A stretch of 64,000 bases of DNA from Ixodes scapularis (lineage: Eukaryota; Arthropoda; Arachnida; Ixodida; Ixodidae): the NCBI RefSeq assembly GCF_016920785.2, contig NW_024609958.1:1984001-2048000 (forward strand), in the 5' to 3' direction. The notes below the pieces were generated by a model, which saw nothing but the letters and a program-made list of their open reading frames with translations, did no database searches and was not told the DNA's origin. Numbering within the stretch: position 1 is the stretch's first letter; every line of letters starts with the position of its first letter. Made by a program: the position numbers and the translations under genes. Shown in pieces: positions 44,408 to 55,972 of the stretch.

Positions 44408-45070
44408 AGCAATAAGTCATGTATTCATTCAATTAAGGTTAGCTTTGATGCTCAAATCGCCAGGTTAAAGTCAACAGGATATGCTAGTGCATTACTTACA
44501 GCCGTGGCAGAGGATTTATTAAAGAGAATAAGATGGGGTGAACGACCTAAACGCAATACAGAAAAGAAAAGGACGGCCGTTGTTCCATATATACATAAAG
44601 TTTCGCACGGTCTAAAAAAGATAGGTAACTGCATCAACATTAATGTTGCTTTTTCAGCACCAAATAAGCTTCTAAGCCTGTGCCGGAAGGTAAACGGATC
44701 GGCACACCGGGAAGTTGGTTGTTCGAAAAAGCACCAAAAGAGCTTTGTAAATTGTACTGAAGGAGTCGTATATTTTGTCCCACTCTCATGTGTTAGAGAG
44801 TATGTAGGCCAGACTGGAACGTGTTTGAATGATCGTTTAAGAGAGCCTTTTTATAACACCCACCGAGTCGTAGCTGGACACTTGGGAATCCATTGTCGCG
44901 ATTGTGGCTGTATAGCACATTTTGGAAATTGTTCTGTAATAGGTAAGAGTAGAGGCGCATTGACTAGAGAAATAATGGAAGCGGAAAGGATAGCACAGCT
45001 GAAGGACAACTGTGTAAGTAGTCCTTCTATAGCGCTGTCGATCAAAGAGCTGCAATTTCTATCTAAATGA
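44408..45070 (+). pseudogene. PLE endonuclease part, right copy
   Basis: The frame is open through 45,070. It begins within the RT-endonuclease linker (RIRWGERPKRNTEKK) and continues through a complete GIY-YIG region (EGVVYFVPLSCVREYVGQTG, LNDRLREPFYN, HCRDCGCIAHFGNC) to the C-terminus IKELQFLSK. It has no RT domain, so it cannot be autonomous. It is over 90 % similar to the left copy by eye, and unlike the left copy it has no frameshift in the endonuclease. Confidence 0.85.
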
Positions 45071-45768
45071 TAGCGATGAGGGAGAGGGACGATTTGTAAA
45101 TGTGTTTCGTATAGATATTTTGTCCGTTTGTTCATTTGACTTCTCTTTTACTGTTCTTTTGCCTTCTCTTTAGAATTTTCCTTTGTATTTCGTGCTACTT
45201 CTTCTACTTATCACATTCTGAAAAGTCAACCCAGACGCTAAAGAGAAAAATGAAGCAGTCGAATACACAAGAGTTGTAAGTTCAGCGCGTGTGCTTGTCT
45301 TCCTGAGTGTCTGGTGTGAGTTCGATTTTTCCTGCGCTGTCACCTTCAAGTACACTAAGTCGGAAAGATTAAAAAAATTACATGCGCGGGACATAGATAA
45401 CCTCTTGCGACGTAACTAGGCATACGTCAATTGCGCTCGCCTGTATTACAGAAAAATAAGCTTCAATGAAGGAGCCCCCAGTCGTTCTGAGCTTCGTCAA
45501 TTAAAAATGCTGTACCGGTCGTCTGGCTTCAGTATTCCTGCTTCAGGAATCTGGGATTCTCACCTCTGAGGAAAAGCAAACTGGGACCTGCTGGCTCTTA
45601 GGCCTTGGAAACTGCCAGAAAGATTTGCGATTAGTTGCGTCCAAGTACCGATTTCATTGACCAGCCACCTACAGCACACTAAGCCGGATAAAATCAAAAT
45701 TACATGTGCATGACATAATATGCCTCTTGTGACAAAACTTGGCACATGTTTTGTCGCCTACAGCAACA

Positions 45769-45960
45769 CTGAAGCCAGACAGACAAGCGATACGGCATAT
45801 TTAATTGACGGAGCTCAGAACGACTGGGGACGCTTTCACTGAAGCTTGTTTTGCTGCAATACAAGCGTGTATTGCAGCAAAACAAGCTTCAGTGAAAGCG
45901 TCCCCAGTCGTTCTGGGCTCCGTCAATTAAATATGCCGTACCGCTTGTGTGGCTTCAGTA
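45769..45960. repeat. About 190-bp palindrome
   Basis: ACTGAAGCCAGAC...GGCATATTTAATTGACGGAG...GCAATACA reads as the inverse of the following half, with few mismatches and centre near 45,865. The same structure recurs at 55,665-55,856. It is formed by two ~0.3-kb modules meeting head to head. Confidence 0.85.
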
Positions 45961-46925
45961 TTGCTGCTTCAGAGCAATCTAGAAAATCTAGAATCCTCAC
46001 CTTTGAACAAGAATGAACTGGCGCCTGCTGGCTTGTGGGCCGTGGAAACTGCAAGAGATTTGCGATTAGTTACGTTTAAGTAACAATTTTTTTGAGTAGC
46101 CAACTACAGCACACTCAAAATTATATGCACGGGACATAGATGCCTCATGCGACGAACTTCCTTCATCCTTGTTTTCTGTTAACTCTGCCCACCTTCACCA
46201 CCCGCCTCCAATTTCTGTGCTACTTTTTAAATCTTGATTCCCTGGTTCTCAAAGGCCATGCCATGGCTTGTGCCAGTCACGGGTCTGTCAGCTCTGCAAC
46301 CGGCGCCATTGTGGCAAAGACGCCAAAGCACCTGGCGCTTGATGTGCTCTTTTAATATTTTGAGCATGGCTCAAAACAGGTGTTTGGGCGTCTGGTATGC
46401 CCTTTGCTTATTTGCGGATTGTTTCGAATCAGAGGGTAGGCGCTTCTGCAATCTGAGCGCATGCTCGGTTTTTTACAATAGTTGAAATTGAACTCTGCAG
46501 GAATCTTCAATCATAACAAACAGAATGTGCATGCCAAAAGGCATAGCAAATGAAACATCCACCGTCTATCTATTTTCGGTTCTTGTCCGCAAGAAGCTGT
46601 CGTATATGTAGCCTTCCTTGCTTAAGCCACTCATCCCTAATGTCCCGGTTGGGTCTCGTCCTGATTAATTGTCAGTGCAGACCTGAGGTGCAGTCAACAT
46701 CAGATTAGACCTTTTGAGACAGAACCATATACTTGCTGGAAGGAAGTACACCCAAACGAATTTTAGACATGTCATTTATAGCGAGTTTTAAAATGAGAGG
46801 CCTGATGTAAAATAAGACGTCAATACTGACACACCAATTTTGCGAACCTAAAATTTTGAAGGCCTTGTCCCCCTCACTAGGGGGACAATGCACATGAATC
46901 CCGGCATGTGGATGAAATTTTTACC

Positions 46926-47342
46926 TTAACATCCCGACTCAATACCCATCCCCGAATATTCGACCACCACACTTTTAGAAAAAGATAACTTTTTAGAAAA
47001 CACAGAGTCATCGACCACCCCTACAAAAGCCTGAACCAAGCCTACTAGTAACGTGGCATGTTTGCTTCGTGCCGCCCCCAAGTTAATTCGGGCTGACAAT
47101 GTTTTTTTTTCAAATGGAACCCACATTCTTAGTTTCGGTTTCACTTGTAGAGGCAGGTGGATACTTTTGTAAAGCTTCCTCCCTATGCGCTTCCGAGACA
47201 ACATTTTTGCAATGGCCAACCCCCGGGCTTTGATTTTTGCGCTCCTTGACAAATGCTGAAACTCATATAGCAGTGATGTGATTGGCCTAAGCCGTTTTGC
47301 AGCACCTTTCGGAGCAGCCAAAACAGTGTTTTGCAGCAGCAA
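46926..47342 (-). CDS. Unrecognised ORF conserved in copy C
   Basis: 138 codons including MLLQNTVLAAPKGAAKRLRP near the start and KRIGRKLYKSIHLPLQVKP further on. The homologous frame in copy C (58,623-58,979) is shorter and has an altered C-terminus, so conservation may be only at DNA level. No motif is recognised. It may be part of an undescribed mobile element or simply non-coding. Confidence 0.2.
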   Translation of the reverse strand: MLLQNTVLAAPKGAAKRLRPITSLLYEFQHLSRSAKIKARGLAIAKMLSRKRIGRKLYKSIHLPLQVKPKLRMWVPFEKKTLSARINLGAARSKHATLLVGLVQAFVGVVDDSVFSKKLSFSKSVVVEYSGMGIESGC

Positions 47343-48736
47343 AAGTAGCTTTTAAAGCAGATATTCTAATAAAAAAAAATATTTGTTTTAAATGCTGGAC
47401 ACGCGAAGGGAATCTTGCTCGCCGAAATAAACCAATTATGGTCAAGTTTGGCCACCTTGGAGTCTTTCAAGATGTAACTGAAATGCCAATGACATGACAC
47501 ATTTCTTTTTGGTTTTCGAAACATTCTGCAAAGCTGGAGCAAGCTTTGCTTTAGCTTAGGGTAGTATTGATTGTCCAATTTTAATGTCTCCAAAGAGACA
47601 TTGCGACATCCCACAAGTGTACAGTGCTGTAGGCATTGCCAAGCAATTCCGAAAAACCGCTTGCCACCGTTTTACTGATTGCCGACGTGCCAGATTTTCG
47701 TCAAAAGTAATTAAATGTAAAACACTGAATCGCAAGCGTCCCGGCTGGTGCCTCTGTCGTGCAATTATGTTCGCATCGTTGGTTTGCATGCACGTGAGGG
47801 CAACTCCGGCAGGCTTGCAGCTGCACGTGCTTTGTCACGCGAGCGAAACGGCTGTTTAATCGAAACCGAAAGCATGCCTCTCCGCTCCGTCCCAACTGGT
47901 TGCCAAAAACCTATGCAAAATGTAACTGCCCAGTATGCGACAAAAAAGAGTCCAGCGCCGCGTGCTTGCAAGGCCGGCAGGCGAGGTACGAGCTAAACAC
48001 AGAAAAAAAGAAACTGAGCGCATTGATGCAAGACATCGCGAGCCAGGATCGCTTTGTGCAACGACTGAACTCGAGAAAACAAGCGTTCTCTGCGGGTTCA
48101 GCGTGCGGACATTCCCTTCTTTGCTTTAGCTCACTTCAACTTTTCTTCACAACACATTTTTCACGTACCGGGGTCCCTCTCGAAAGAAAGCCCACCAAGA
48201 GAAACCTAGGTAATCAATACTTTGACACTGCGAAAGATGGAAACAGACCCAGGTGGAAAGGCTCGTTCTGTTTCACCTTAGTCAAATAGTGTAGCTCATT
48301 TTGCTAAAACAATGCATATTTGCTAAAAAATGTATAATATATATTTTGCCCCATTTAGCAGAGTTTACTGCCAAGGGTACCTGCACACCAGGATAAGTCA
48401 GACTTAGTCAGTTTTTTTTTCTTTTGATGAGCGACAACAGAATCCTAAACGGGTGATGAAACAAAATATAAGCCTACCAAGCCAGGCTAGTTTGCCTTGA
48501 TGCAAGCACAGTGCCTCGGCCGACAAATGAAGTTCTATTCTTGGTCACTTGCCATATTTGGTGGGAATAGTAAAGTAAATGAAAATAAGGCTATCTCTCT
48601 TGCAGCCCACAGCTGCAAACAAAATTCATATACCTCGATAAACGACCTAAAAATAAAATTGGGTGGTGGCCAAGCGGTTTATGGTGTCAAATTTCAAATT
48701 TACAGACTGTGTTGTTCTGGTTGAAGTCCTCCTGGT

Positions 48737-49370
48737 GTATATTTTTATCCTTATTAATTATACTTAAATTGTTTTTTATTTTTTATTTTTTTAAGGCACT
48801 AGCACATAATTTGTACGCTAATTCAGCTTTAGAAGCGTTTTAAGAATACTCCACGGCTTCCTAGTGCTTGTAATAAATTCTCAATAAGAGCGGCTTTCAA
48901 TTTTTTTCTTGCTCTCGCTGCTGCTTGCTTCCTCACCCTTAAAATGCTGACAACTCGACACAAAAGTAATAAAAAAATGTGCTTCAAATGTGATGAAGAT
49001 GAGCATTTCCAAGTTGTACCCCTGCTTCATGCCCTGACCATGCCACCATACCACAGCTGAATGCAGCGACGAATGGTCCCAGGTGCTGTGACCCGACCGT
49101 ATATAGCCTTACGGTGTGGCGCGACTCATGCAGCCCCTATGCTTGATGATGGAGCCAGTGTGAGAGGTGCGACCTGCTAGAGCTGTGCAAGCCACAGCTT
49201 TACAGCCTGCAAAGGGTGGGTAGATGCCCCTCCCTTTGCAGAGCTTGCAATAGCTTAGCAAGAAGCTATTGCAAGCACTAGGGAGCCAGTGTGTGAATAA
49301 AAGCACTTCTGAATGTGAATTAGTGTGTAAATTATGTGTCTATACGTTAAAACTTAAAAAAAGTATTATT

Positions 49371-49401
<31 letters not shown>

Positions 49402-49485
49402 TGTATACTAAAAAAAAGGCAAAAAGAAACGTCTCCAGGTGGGTTTGGACCCAGAGCTCCACTGCCCTTGATTTCAGTTCCCTAA
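48737..49485. other. No recognisable gene
   Basis: AT-rich. A short inverted repeat (TTGCAATAGCTTAGCAAGAAGCTATTGCAA) lies near 49,245, and a TA repeat near 49,385-49,400. Confidence 0.55.
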
Positions 49486-50860
49486 AACCCGCTTCAGATG
49501 GGGCAACTTTTCTAGCAATTTTGAGGTTGCTGGCGGGTAGTTCCCTGGGTTTTCCCAGATCAGCACGAATTTCTGAGATCAGGTTCGGCTTAAAACAGAC
49601 ACGCAACTCGAACAAACTGGAAAAGTTTGAAGCGGCAGCAGCCAATCAGGGACGCAATATTTTCACGTGACACCCCTGTGGTGGTGAGGCCCTAGTAAAA
49701 AAAATTATATGAATTTTTTTCTGATATGTTTATTGGACACCTTTTTCATATCAGAACTTATTATTTCATATCAGTTTCCTATGCCGCATATCAGTTACAC
49801 TAGGCTAGGTGGCGCTAGGTACCGCCCAATTCATGTGCTGCAAAAATATATTTATTTACTCACGCCACCATGTAGATACATTACGCATACCACTAGCATC
49901 AGTTGAACAAATACATTGAGGGCATATACACATACACGGCACAACAAACATGAATACAACAGCACACCCAATAACTACTTCGGAGCTCTGCGTTTCCGCC
50001 TTTTATACAGGTCGTTTTGTAAGTACGAAGTTTTTCGGTGACCTCCTACGCAATAAATAATATTTTCAGCGTGTTGGATTTTTTTCAGTAATGTCGTACC
50101 TCTGAGAGTATTTAGAACGGCTCAGGGGACGAATCTCCTAATAAAAAGTAAACGCTCATGCCGTAATTATTTGAAAGCCAGTAAATCAAGCCGCTCCACT
50201 GCGGTTCCAAGTCACGTGTTTGCTTTCCCGCGCGGCACGTCGTATACTGAAGAAACTTATATGAATTTATTTCTTATATGTTTATTGGACACATTCATAT
50301 CAGTTGGCAAATGTTGCATATCAGCTCTTATATGTCGCATATCAGTTTTTGGGTATTTCATATCAGTTCTTATATCGCATATCAGTTTTTGGATATTTCA
50401 TATCAGTTGGCATATGTTGCATATCAGTTCTTATATGTCGCATATCAGTTTTTGGGTATTTCATATCAGTTCTTATATCGCATATCAGTTTTTGGATATT
50501 TCATATCAGTTTCATATGTCGCATATCAGTTTTGAGATATTTCATATCAGTTCTTATATAGATTCATATACTTTTTTTCAGTAGGGGGATGACAGCTGAA
50601 GACTTGGTCCTGGTTCCAAATGGATCGTTTTTGGAAATAAACTTTTTCAGAAACATGAGTGAGTATTAATGCCAGTCAAAGATATAAAAACACGTTTTTA
50701 GCACGTAGTTGTGCGTCTATATAGTGCAAGAAAAATCAAATTTCATGATGATGATGGCAAATCGTAGCAATTTGGTTGCAGCGTCTGAACGCAGGCGGCC
50801 TGTGTTGCTGGTGTTGCGACGTTAAGTTGCTGGGGGAAATTGCCCCGTCTGAAGTGGGCC
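49486..50860. mobile_element. MITE with GGCCnnCTTCAGA ends (copy 2), nested insertion
   Basis: Outer parts (49,486-49,689 and 50,587-50,860) match the 477-bp MITE at 22,158-22,634. The ends are CCCGCTTCAGATGGGGCAAC and, inverted, GGCCCACTTCAGACGGGGCA. The middle is a separate element (49,690-50,586) absent from the other copy. Confidence 0.85.
49690..50586. mobile_element. Nested element with CCCTAnT ends and CATATCAG array
   Basis: Ends CCCTAGTAAAAAAAATTATA and, inverted, CCCTACTGAAAAAAAGTATA. The left side and a position near 50,250 both contain TATATGAATTT...TATGTTTATTGGACAC. From about 50,290 to 50,560 the motif GCATATCAGTT recurs about 12 times, in units of about 19-26 bp. Open frames there (e.g. 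50,278-50,535) read AYQF/ISV repeats and are artefacts. TSD unclear. Confidence 0.7.
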
Positions 50861-51765
50861 TTAGGCTTGCTTCCACCGTTCACGCTCAGCGAGCAAGCCC
50901 GCTTCAACCGTTCACACCTCAAGGCAAGCTGGACAGCTACAAGCCACCTAAATGCCTACCGCCGCATCCCCGGCCAGGCCGTGACGCGACATAACTTATT
51001 AAAAGTCTTGCTGTCAGTGCCACGACCGGCCAGAGTGAAGTCGAGAAAGAATCATCTAAATCAATTCGTAGCTTTCTTGGAACGACCCCCCTCAAGGGAG
51101 AGTCGTCCTTCCGCCTTTTGTCGACTGTTGGACTGACGCGAAGAAACTAGCCTTCTTGGCCCAGCAGTTACAAATCATAGTGCTCATTAACTCGCCTGCC
51201 AGCGTTCCAGGTGCCAACCGCAATTTCCGCCAGTTTACCCGACATCCGCTGACAATCTCGTCTGCCGGTGTTGCCGGTGTCAACAGCCATTTCCGCAATC
51301 TTTCCAACACCCACTGTCAAAAACCCATCTGCACTCCAGGCCTCGACAAGTGCTTACTTGCCTACCGCATCACCCCAAGCCTAAATCCTAAATCTGCAAT
51401 GAGTCCTGGCTGTTTCCCCTCGTGCCACTCGTTATCCTGCCTTCCAGCGAACATGCCGTGACTCTCCTCTGCCTCTGGAGACGACTTTCTTACATCTTAA
51501 CCGCGCTCCCCGTCTCCTGCCAACCACTATTCTAGGGTACCCGAGAAAGCGTGTATTCAACCTCGTTCTTCGAGCCCCTTAGGTACTTGATTCGAGGAGC
51601 TCTGCCGTGAGACATGTCGCCAAAATTCCAACATATTTGTCTCAACGGGCATCGTTAGCGTTAGTGAACAACCCGCTCAACGAAACCGTGAGACTCCCTG
51701 GGGACGACTAGAAGCAGAGGCATACCGAACGAGCCCCACGTTGGATGTGCCATTTTAATACTGGT
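50861..51765. other. No recognisable gene
   Basis: GC-moderate DNA with ACCGTTCAC motifs twice near 50,875-50,915. Frames on both strands lack domains. Confidence 0.5.
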
Positions 51766-52014
51766 TTCTTTATGGACCATTTTGTTCTTAGCCCGAGACT
51801 GAGGCAGGAAAAGAGGAAAGTTTCAAAGTAGAAGAAAAATTAACAGTCGAGGACACGTCTCTAACACAGCTCTGTTAGAGACGTGTCCTCGACTGTTTAT
51901 TTTTCTTCTACTTTGAAACTTTCCTCTTTTCCTGCCTCAGTCTCGGGCTAAGAACAAAATGGTTAACATCCACCAGCTCGCCTGCGAAATCACTACATTA
52001 TCATTCTTTATGGA
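51766..52014. mobile_element. Hairpin insertion, third member, 11-bp TSD
   Basis: The insertion spans 51,777-52,003 and is flanked by TTCTTTATGGA (51,766-51,776 and 52,004-52,014). Arms of about 93 bp are practically perfect (CCATTTTGTTCTTAGCCCGA... and its inverse ending at 51,962). They meet near GACACGTCTCTAACAC / CTCTGTTAGAGACGTGTC. A 41-bp tail starting TTAACATCCACCAGCTCGCC follows. Confidence 0.85.
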
Positions 52015-54039
52015 GTTCGCTTAGCTACTAATAATCACCGCCCAATCGGTATGCGCTCCGCCCGTCACCCAGGGAGTGACATACAGCACCGAGAAGACAG
52101 CGAATAAGTTTATTACCTCACGGTTGCCCGTCGTTCAGAGCCAGCAGTCCAGGCACGCCGACCCTTGTTGTCGTCCGTCGATCAGAGCTCACAGTCGGAG
52201 TCAGTGTCCAGGCCTGCGGATCGTCCTTCCCATGCCAGCGCTGCGTAGGCTGGCTGTCCCGGGCTATCACTGCCCGAGTCTCGCTGCGGAACCACCCCGG
52301 GATCGTCGTGGCCTAGGCTAGATGGCCAGGACTCGCCGTTTCTACCGGTCCGGTTTGAACCTCGCTGGTGGACCGCTCCAAGCCAGGCAGCCCGGCTCCG
52401 ATGTTCCTGCCCAGCTCCAGCCTCGCTCAGCACGCACTGTCTCGTGCCAGCTCGTGACTTCTTTCTCCGCCGACCGCCTGTCACGTGCCCTCTGCGTCGT
52501 CTTTCACCCTTGGCTCCCACAAAGTTAAGGAAAGGGAATGTACCATTATGCTCAGTGAAGTACGGTGAGAAGACCCGGGACTCGAGCAGGAATGCCGTTA
52601 TCCTTGGTGTGACCCTACGAGACTATCTTGCTGCTTTTGCTGGGGTTTATCTAACTGAAGTACCTGTCTGAAAAGTAGAAGAAACATATGTGCATAACAC
52701 TCATTATTCACAAGAAAATTTGTCAACATCCAAAATGACCCATGGAGAAAATTATGTGAGGAATTTGTTGGCCACGTTGGCAGAGTCACCTCTCGTGGCC
52801 AATGTTTCATTGCAACTTTAATTGTAGTAAACAGTCAAAGGGTATATTACAAGGTGCAATTTGGTTTTGTGCGAACCTACAACGCACAAAACAGCACTTT
52901 AACACAGTATGTAGAGGTACCTCCAAACAAATTCCAGGGTTTCATGGAGCCTCCTTCAGATAACTGATGTTGAACATAAAATGTGTGCACCAAGGAGTGA
53001 GCAAACAGTGACTTCCAATTAGTCTCAAGCACCAGCGACATGTCGACAAGGAGTGCAATGTGTAGAATGTCGTCTAGAGGTGTGCAGCCAAGATGAAAAG
53101 GCGAGATATAACGATATCAGAATAAGATCACACCAAAAAGGTTCCGTTACAATCTAGGCACAGTAATGAGTCAACCGACGTACAGCCGCGATTCACTTTG
53201 TGTTGAGGTGAAACATGGCCAACAAAATATAAAAAACGCGTTTTTTTTTTTTCTGTACATCATTTGCTCTGCGCCGTTGATAGAAGGACAGTTCGGCGGC
53301 GTCACAAAGTCACTCGCTAGCGCTTTTTCAAATTCGTTCATCGGCACTCATGGTATACCCGGGAGGAGAAAAGTACGAGCTCAGAGCCCAGCCGCCGAGC
53401 GTCGATTGCGACTTTCCTAAAGAGAAGCTCCGGTACACTTCGGCGACTCGTCAGCTTCAAACGACGCCTCTTCGAACGAGCCTGACGCGCCCGCGAATCC
53501 AATGCGGCGAACGGTCAGAACGGTCGCGGCAGAAAGCACGCCGGAAGGAAGGGGGCTGGAGGCTGAGTATCCGAAAGAGACGCGGCGCTAGTTTCTACGT
53601 CAAACTGGCAAAGCCAGCCGAGTGTGAACAGTGACTGACGTTACATTGGAGCACACGCAGTCGAAATGACGCCTGCAACAGAGCACAGCTAGGTGCTTTC
53701 AACAGGGGACACAGGCGTTCAAAAAGGCCTCGATTTAAAAACTTCACGTCTCCTTTCTGTCCTTCGGTGTTTGCTTTGATCCGCGTACGCCAAAGCACTC
53801 AATGCTGCAAGTAATAGAGTCGTGTATACGTACCCTTCGAAGCAATTGAAAGTGTGTAGGTTTCGCTCGATGCCCACGAGTACAGTGTGCGACGAACGCC
53901 AATCACGCCGGCTGGCCAGGCTGGCCGGGTCGCGCAACACACAGCAGTGGTGGTGACAGTGGCGCAACCGACGCCCGCCCGCTGCGCACTGCGCATGCTC
54001 AGCATGCTCGTTGCTCGTCTTGGCGGCTCGCCAGCACGC
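52015..54039. other. No recognisable gene
   Basis: AATAAACTTATT in inverse orientation near 52,105 could be an LTR polyadenylation site, but no repeat partner is present. T run at about 53,240-53,251. GC-rich open frames at 53,350-53,634 and 53,719-54,177 have no domain. Confidence 0.5.
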
Positions 54040-55371
54040 CGGCATCGCGCCGGGCCAGCCGGGCTCGCTCCCTTCGAAGTTCGAACAGTTCAAATGGTTC
54101 AAAGTCCAAACTGCTTGCGCGCGCGCGCGCGCGCGTGTTGGCGATGGAAACTGTCTTCTCGAGAAACGAGGCTGTAACGTATCGTTTGATGGCGCAAGTG
54201 CACGTATTTTTCACGTCGTTTTTTGGACAGTGTGTAAATCTCGCGAAACAGGCGACGAAAAGTGGTGGGTGAAATGTGCTCGCATGTCGTCGTGGATTTT
54301 GTGTACCACGTAGGATTACCCAGAAAGGTGGGTTAATATCGATAAATGTGCGCGTAAGAAGCAACTACATGCACGTGACCTGTCAAACCTATTCACCGTC
54401 ATTATTTTATCGTGCGAACCGACATTGTCACGTATCGCGTTCGATTTCGGTCCCAACACCGGTAACTAGTATATCGTGTCACGATGTTGTATTTCTCACC
54501 GTCGGTAACTTCGTATTGATATCGTATTCGATGTGGTGGTCGTGTACCAACACCGATAGTTTCTTGTTGTATCGCGATGGTGTGTTGCAACATCGAATTG
54601 TATCCCGGTACGTTGGGTTTATCGTTTGGCGATCAACTTTTGTTGCATTACAACTGCAATAAACATTTGTTGGAAAACGATCACTCCAATGAGCACGTCG
54701 TTATTGGGCTTTCTCATTAAAAGGTAGGTCGCGGCGGGTGTTCCGGCTAGTTATTCTGAATGGTTTGGTGGTTGTCTAGTTTCAAGCGCGCGAGGCTGTG
54801 TGTACTGTGTGCCGTACTAACAGCTGTACATACTTGCACTGTCGATCAATGTTAATGTGTTCGCAACGCAGAACGTTTATGTTATGTGTGTATCCACGCC
54901 CAATATATTTTTCGCGTATTGCCCTGTGGATATGCCAACGTAATGCAAGTTGGTAACTTGGTACCCGCGTTCTGAGATATATGCACGCGATATCGTATTG
55001 TATTCTCCTTTGGTCCCATGATCGACGACCAATATTTCTATATCGTGTGGCCGTACAGTATGTCCATGTCGGTCACCAATATGCACGCGATGTCGTATTC
55101 TATTCCAATAACCGTGTAGTATATCGGGGTATTGTGCTCCGATATCGTGTTGTATACCAATAACCGCAAGTTATATCGGGATATTGTGCTCCAATATCTT
55201 GTTGTATACCAATAACCGCATACTATATCGAGATATTGTGCTCCGATATGAATTCCCATCGTGCGTATTGGGTTAATCGGATAACAATAAGTTTTTATTG
55301 GTTTCCATCATCTTCATTGGAATACAATATTTCCAATAAGCCGAGTTCATATTGGCCTTTTTCAATAGGGA
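54040..55371 (+). repeat. Long inverted repeat, left arm
   Basis: About 1.33 kb whose reverse complement occurs at 62,060-63,395 at high similarity (about 90 % by eye). It runs from GGCATCGCG/CTCCCTTCGAAGTTCGAAC at the outside to CAATAGGG at the inside. It includes a (CG)n run (about 54,117-54,135) and three ~57-bp repeats (about 55,100-55,250) with ATACCAATAACCGCA and GATATTGTGCTCC. Confidence 0.9.
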
Positions 55372-55664
55372 ATGCACGAGCCCCCAGTCGTTCCGAGCTC
55401 TGTCAATTAAAAATGCTGTACCGGTCGTCTGGCTTCAGTATTCCTGCGTCGGGAATCTGGAATTCTCACCTCGGAGGAGAAGCAAACTGGGACCTGCTGG
55501 CTCTTAAGCCTTGGAAACTGTCAGAAAGATTTGCGATTAGCTGCGTCCAAGTACTAATTTCTTTGACCAGCCACACTAAGCCAGATAAAATCAAAATTAC
55601 ATGTGCGTGACATAATATGCCTCTTGTGACAAAACTGGGCACATGTTTTGTCGCCTACAGCAAC

Positions 55665-55856
55665 ACTGAAGCCAGACAGACAAGCGATACGGCATATTTA
55701 ATTGACGGAGCTCAGAACGACTGGGGACGCTTTCACTGAAGCTTGTTTTGCCACAATACACGCGTGTATTGCAGCAAAACAAGCTTCAGTGAAAGCGTCC
55801 CCAGTCGCTTTAAGTTCCGTCAATTAAATGTGCCGTACCGCTTGTTTGGCTTCAGT
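55665..55856. repeat. About 190-bp palindrome, copy C
   Basis: Same head-to-head module structure as 45,769-45,960, with a few more mismatches on the right arm (e.g. CGCTTTAAGTTCC instead of CGTTCTGGGCTCC). Confidence 0.8.
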
Positions 55857-55972
55857 ATTGCTGCTTCAGAGCAAACTAGAAAATCTGGAATCCTCACCTT
55901 TGAACGAGAGCGAACTGGCACCTGCTGGCTTGTAGGCCGTGGAAACTGCAATTGAGATTTTTGATTAGTTAC

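Larger units (their letters stand above)
42912..45362. mobile_element. Penelope-like insertion: two inverted truncated copies, 15-bp TSD
   Basis: The insertion spans 42,927-45,347 and is flanked by AAGTACACTAAGTCG at 42,912-42,926 and 45,348-45,362. The left half (to about 44,405) is a PLE in minus orientation, the right half (from about 44,408) the same family in plus orientation, so both 3' ends point outward and form long inverted repeats (e.g. ACTCAGGAAGACAAGCACAC near 43,000 and its inverse near 45,300). The right copy is more strongly 5'-truncated. PLE insertions with an inverted partner are known from the family. Confidence 0.9.
40939..45466 (+). repeat. 1,058-bp tandem unit, copy 2, split by two insertions
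   Basis: Continues as 40,939-41,746, then 42,765-42,926, then 45,348-45,466, with the gaps filled by a DNA element (41,747-42,764) and a PLE (42,927-45,347). Rejoining these pieces gives a unit equivalent to copy 1, ending in CAGAAAAATAAGCTTCAA. Both insertions therefore post-date the tandem duplication. Confidence 0.85.
45467..48736 (+). repeat. Large direct repeat unit, copy B
   Basis: Matches 55,372-62,059 (copy C) from GAGCCCCCAGTCGTTC at the left to GTCCTCCTG at the right, apart from two blocks present only in copy C (55,973-57,701 and about 59,881-61,560). The left part is made of about 0.3-kb modules, the right part is single-copy-like DNA. Open frames inside (46,926-47,342 minus, 47,900-48,289 plus and others) have counterparts in copy C but no recognised domain. 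Confidence 0.85.

Noticed and set aside
50278..50584. Repeat protein of AYQF/ISV units
   Set aside because: Open in several frames at once over a CATATCAG tandem array inside a nested transposon.
52070..52530. LTR in inverse orientation
   Set aside because: Only an AATAAA-like site supports it; no partner LTR, primer-binding site or TSD was found.
54276..54662. 128-codon frame in the long inverted arm
   Set aside because: The corresponding frame in the other arm is shorter and altered, and the DNA is conserved irrespective of codon position by eye.
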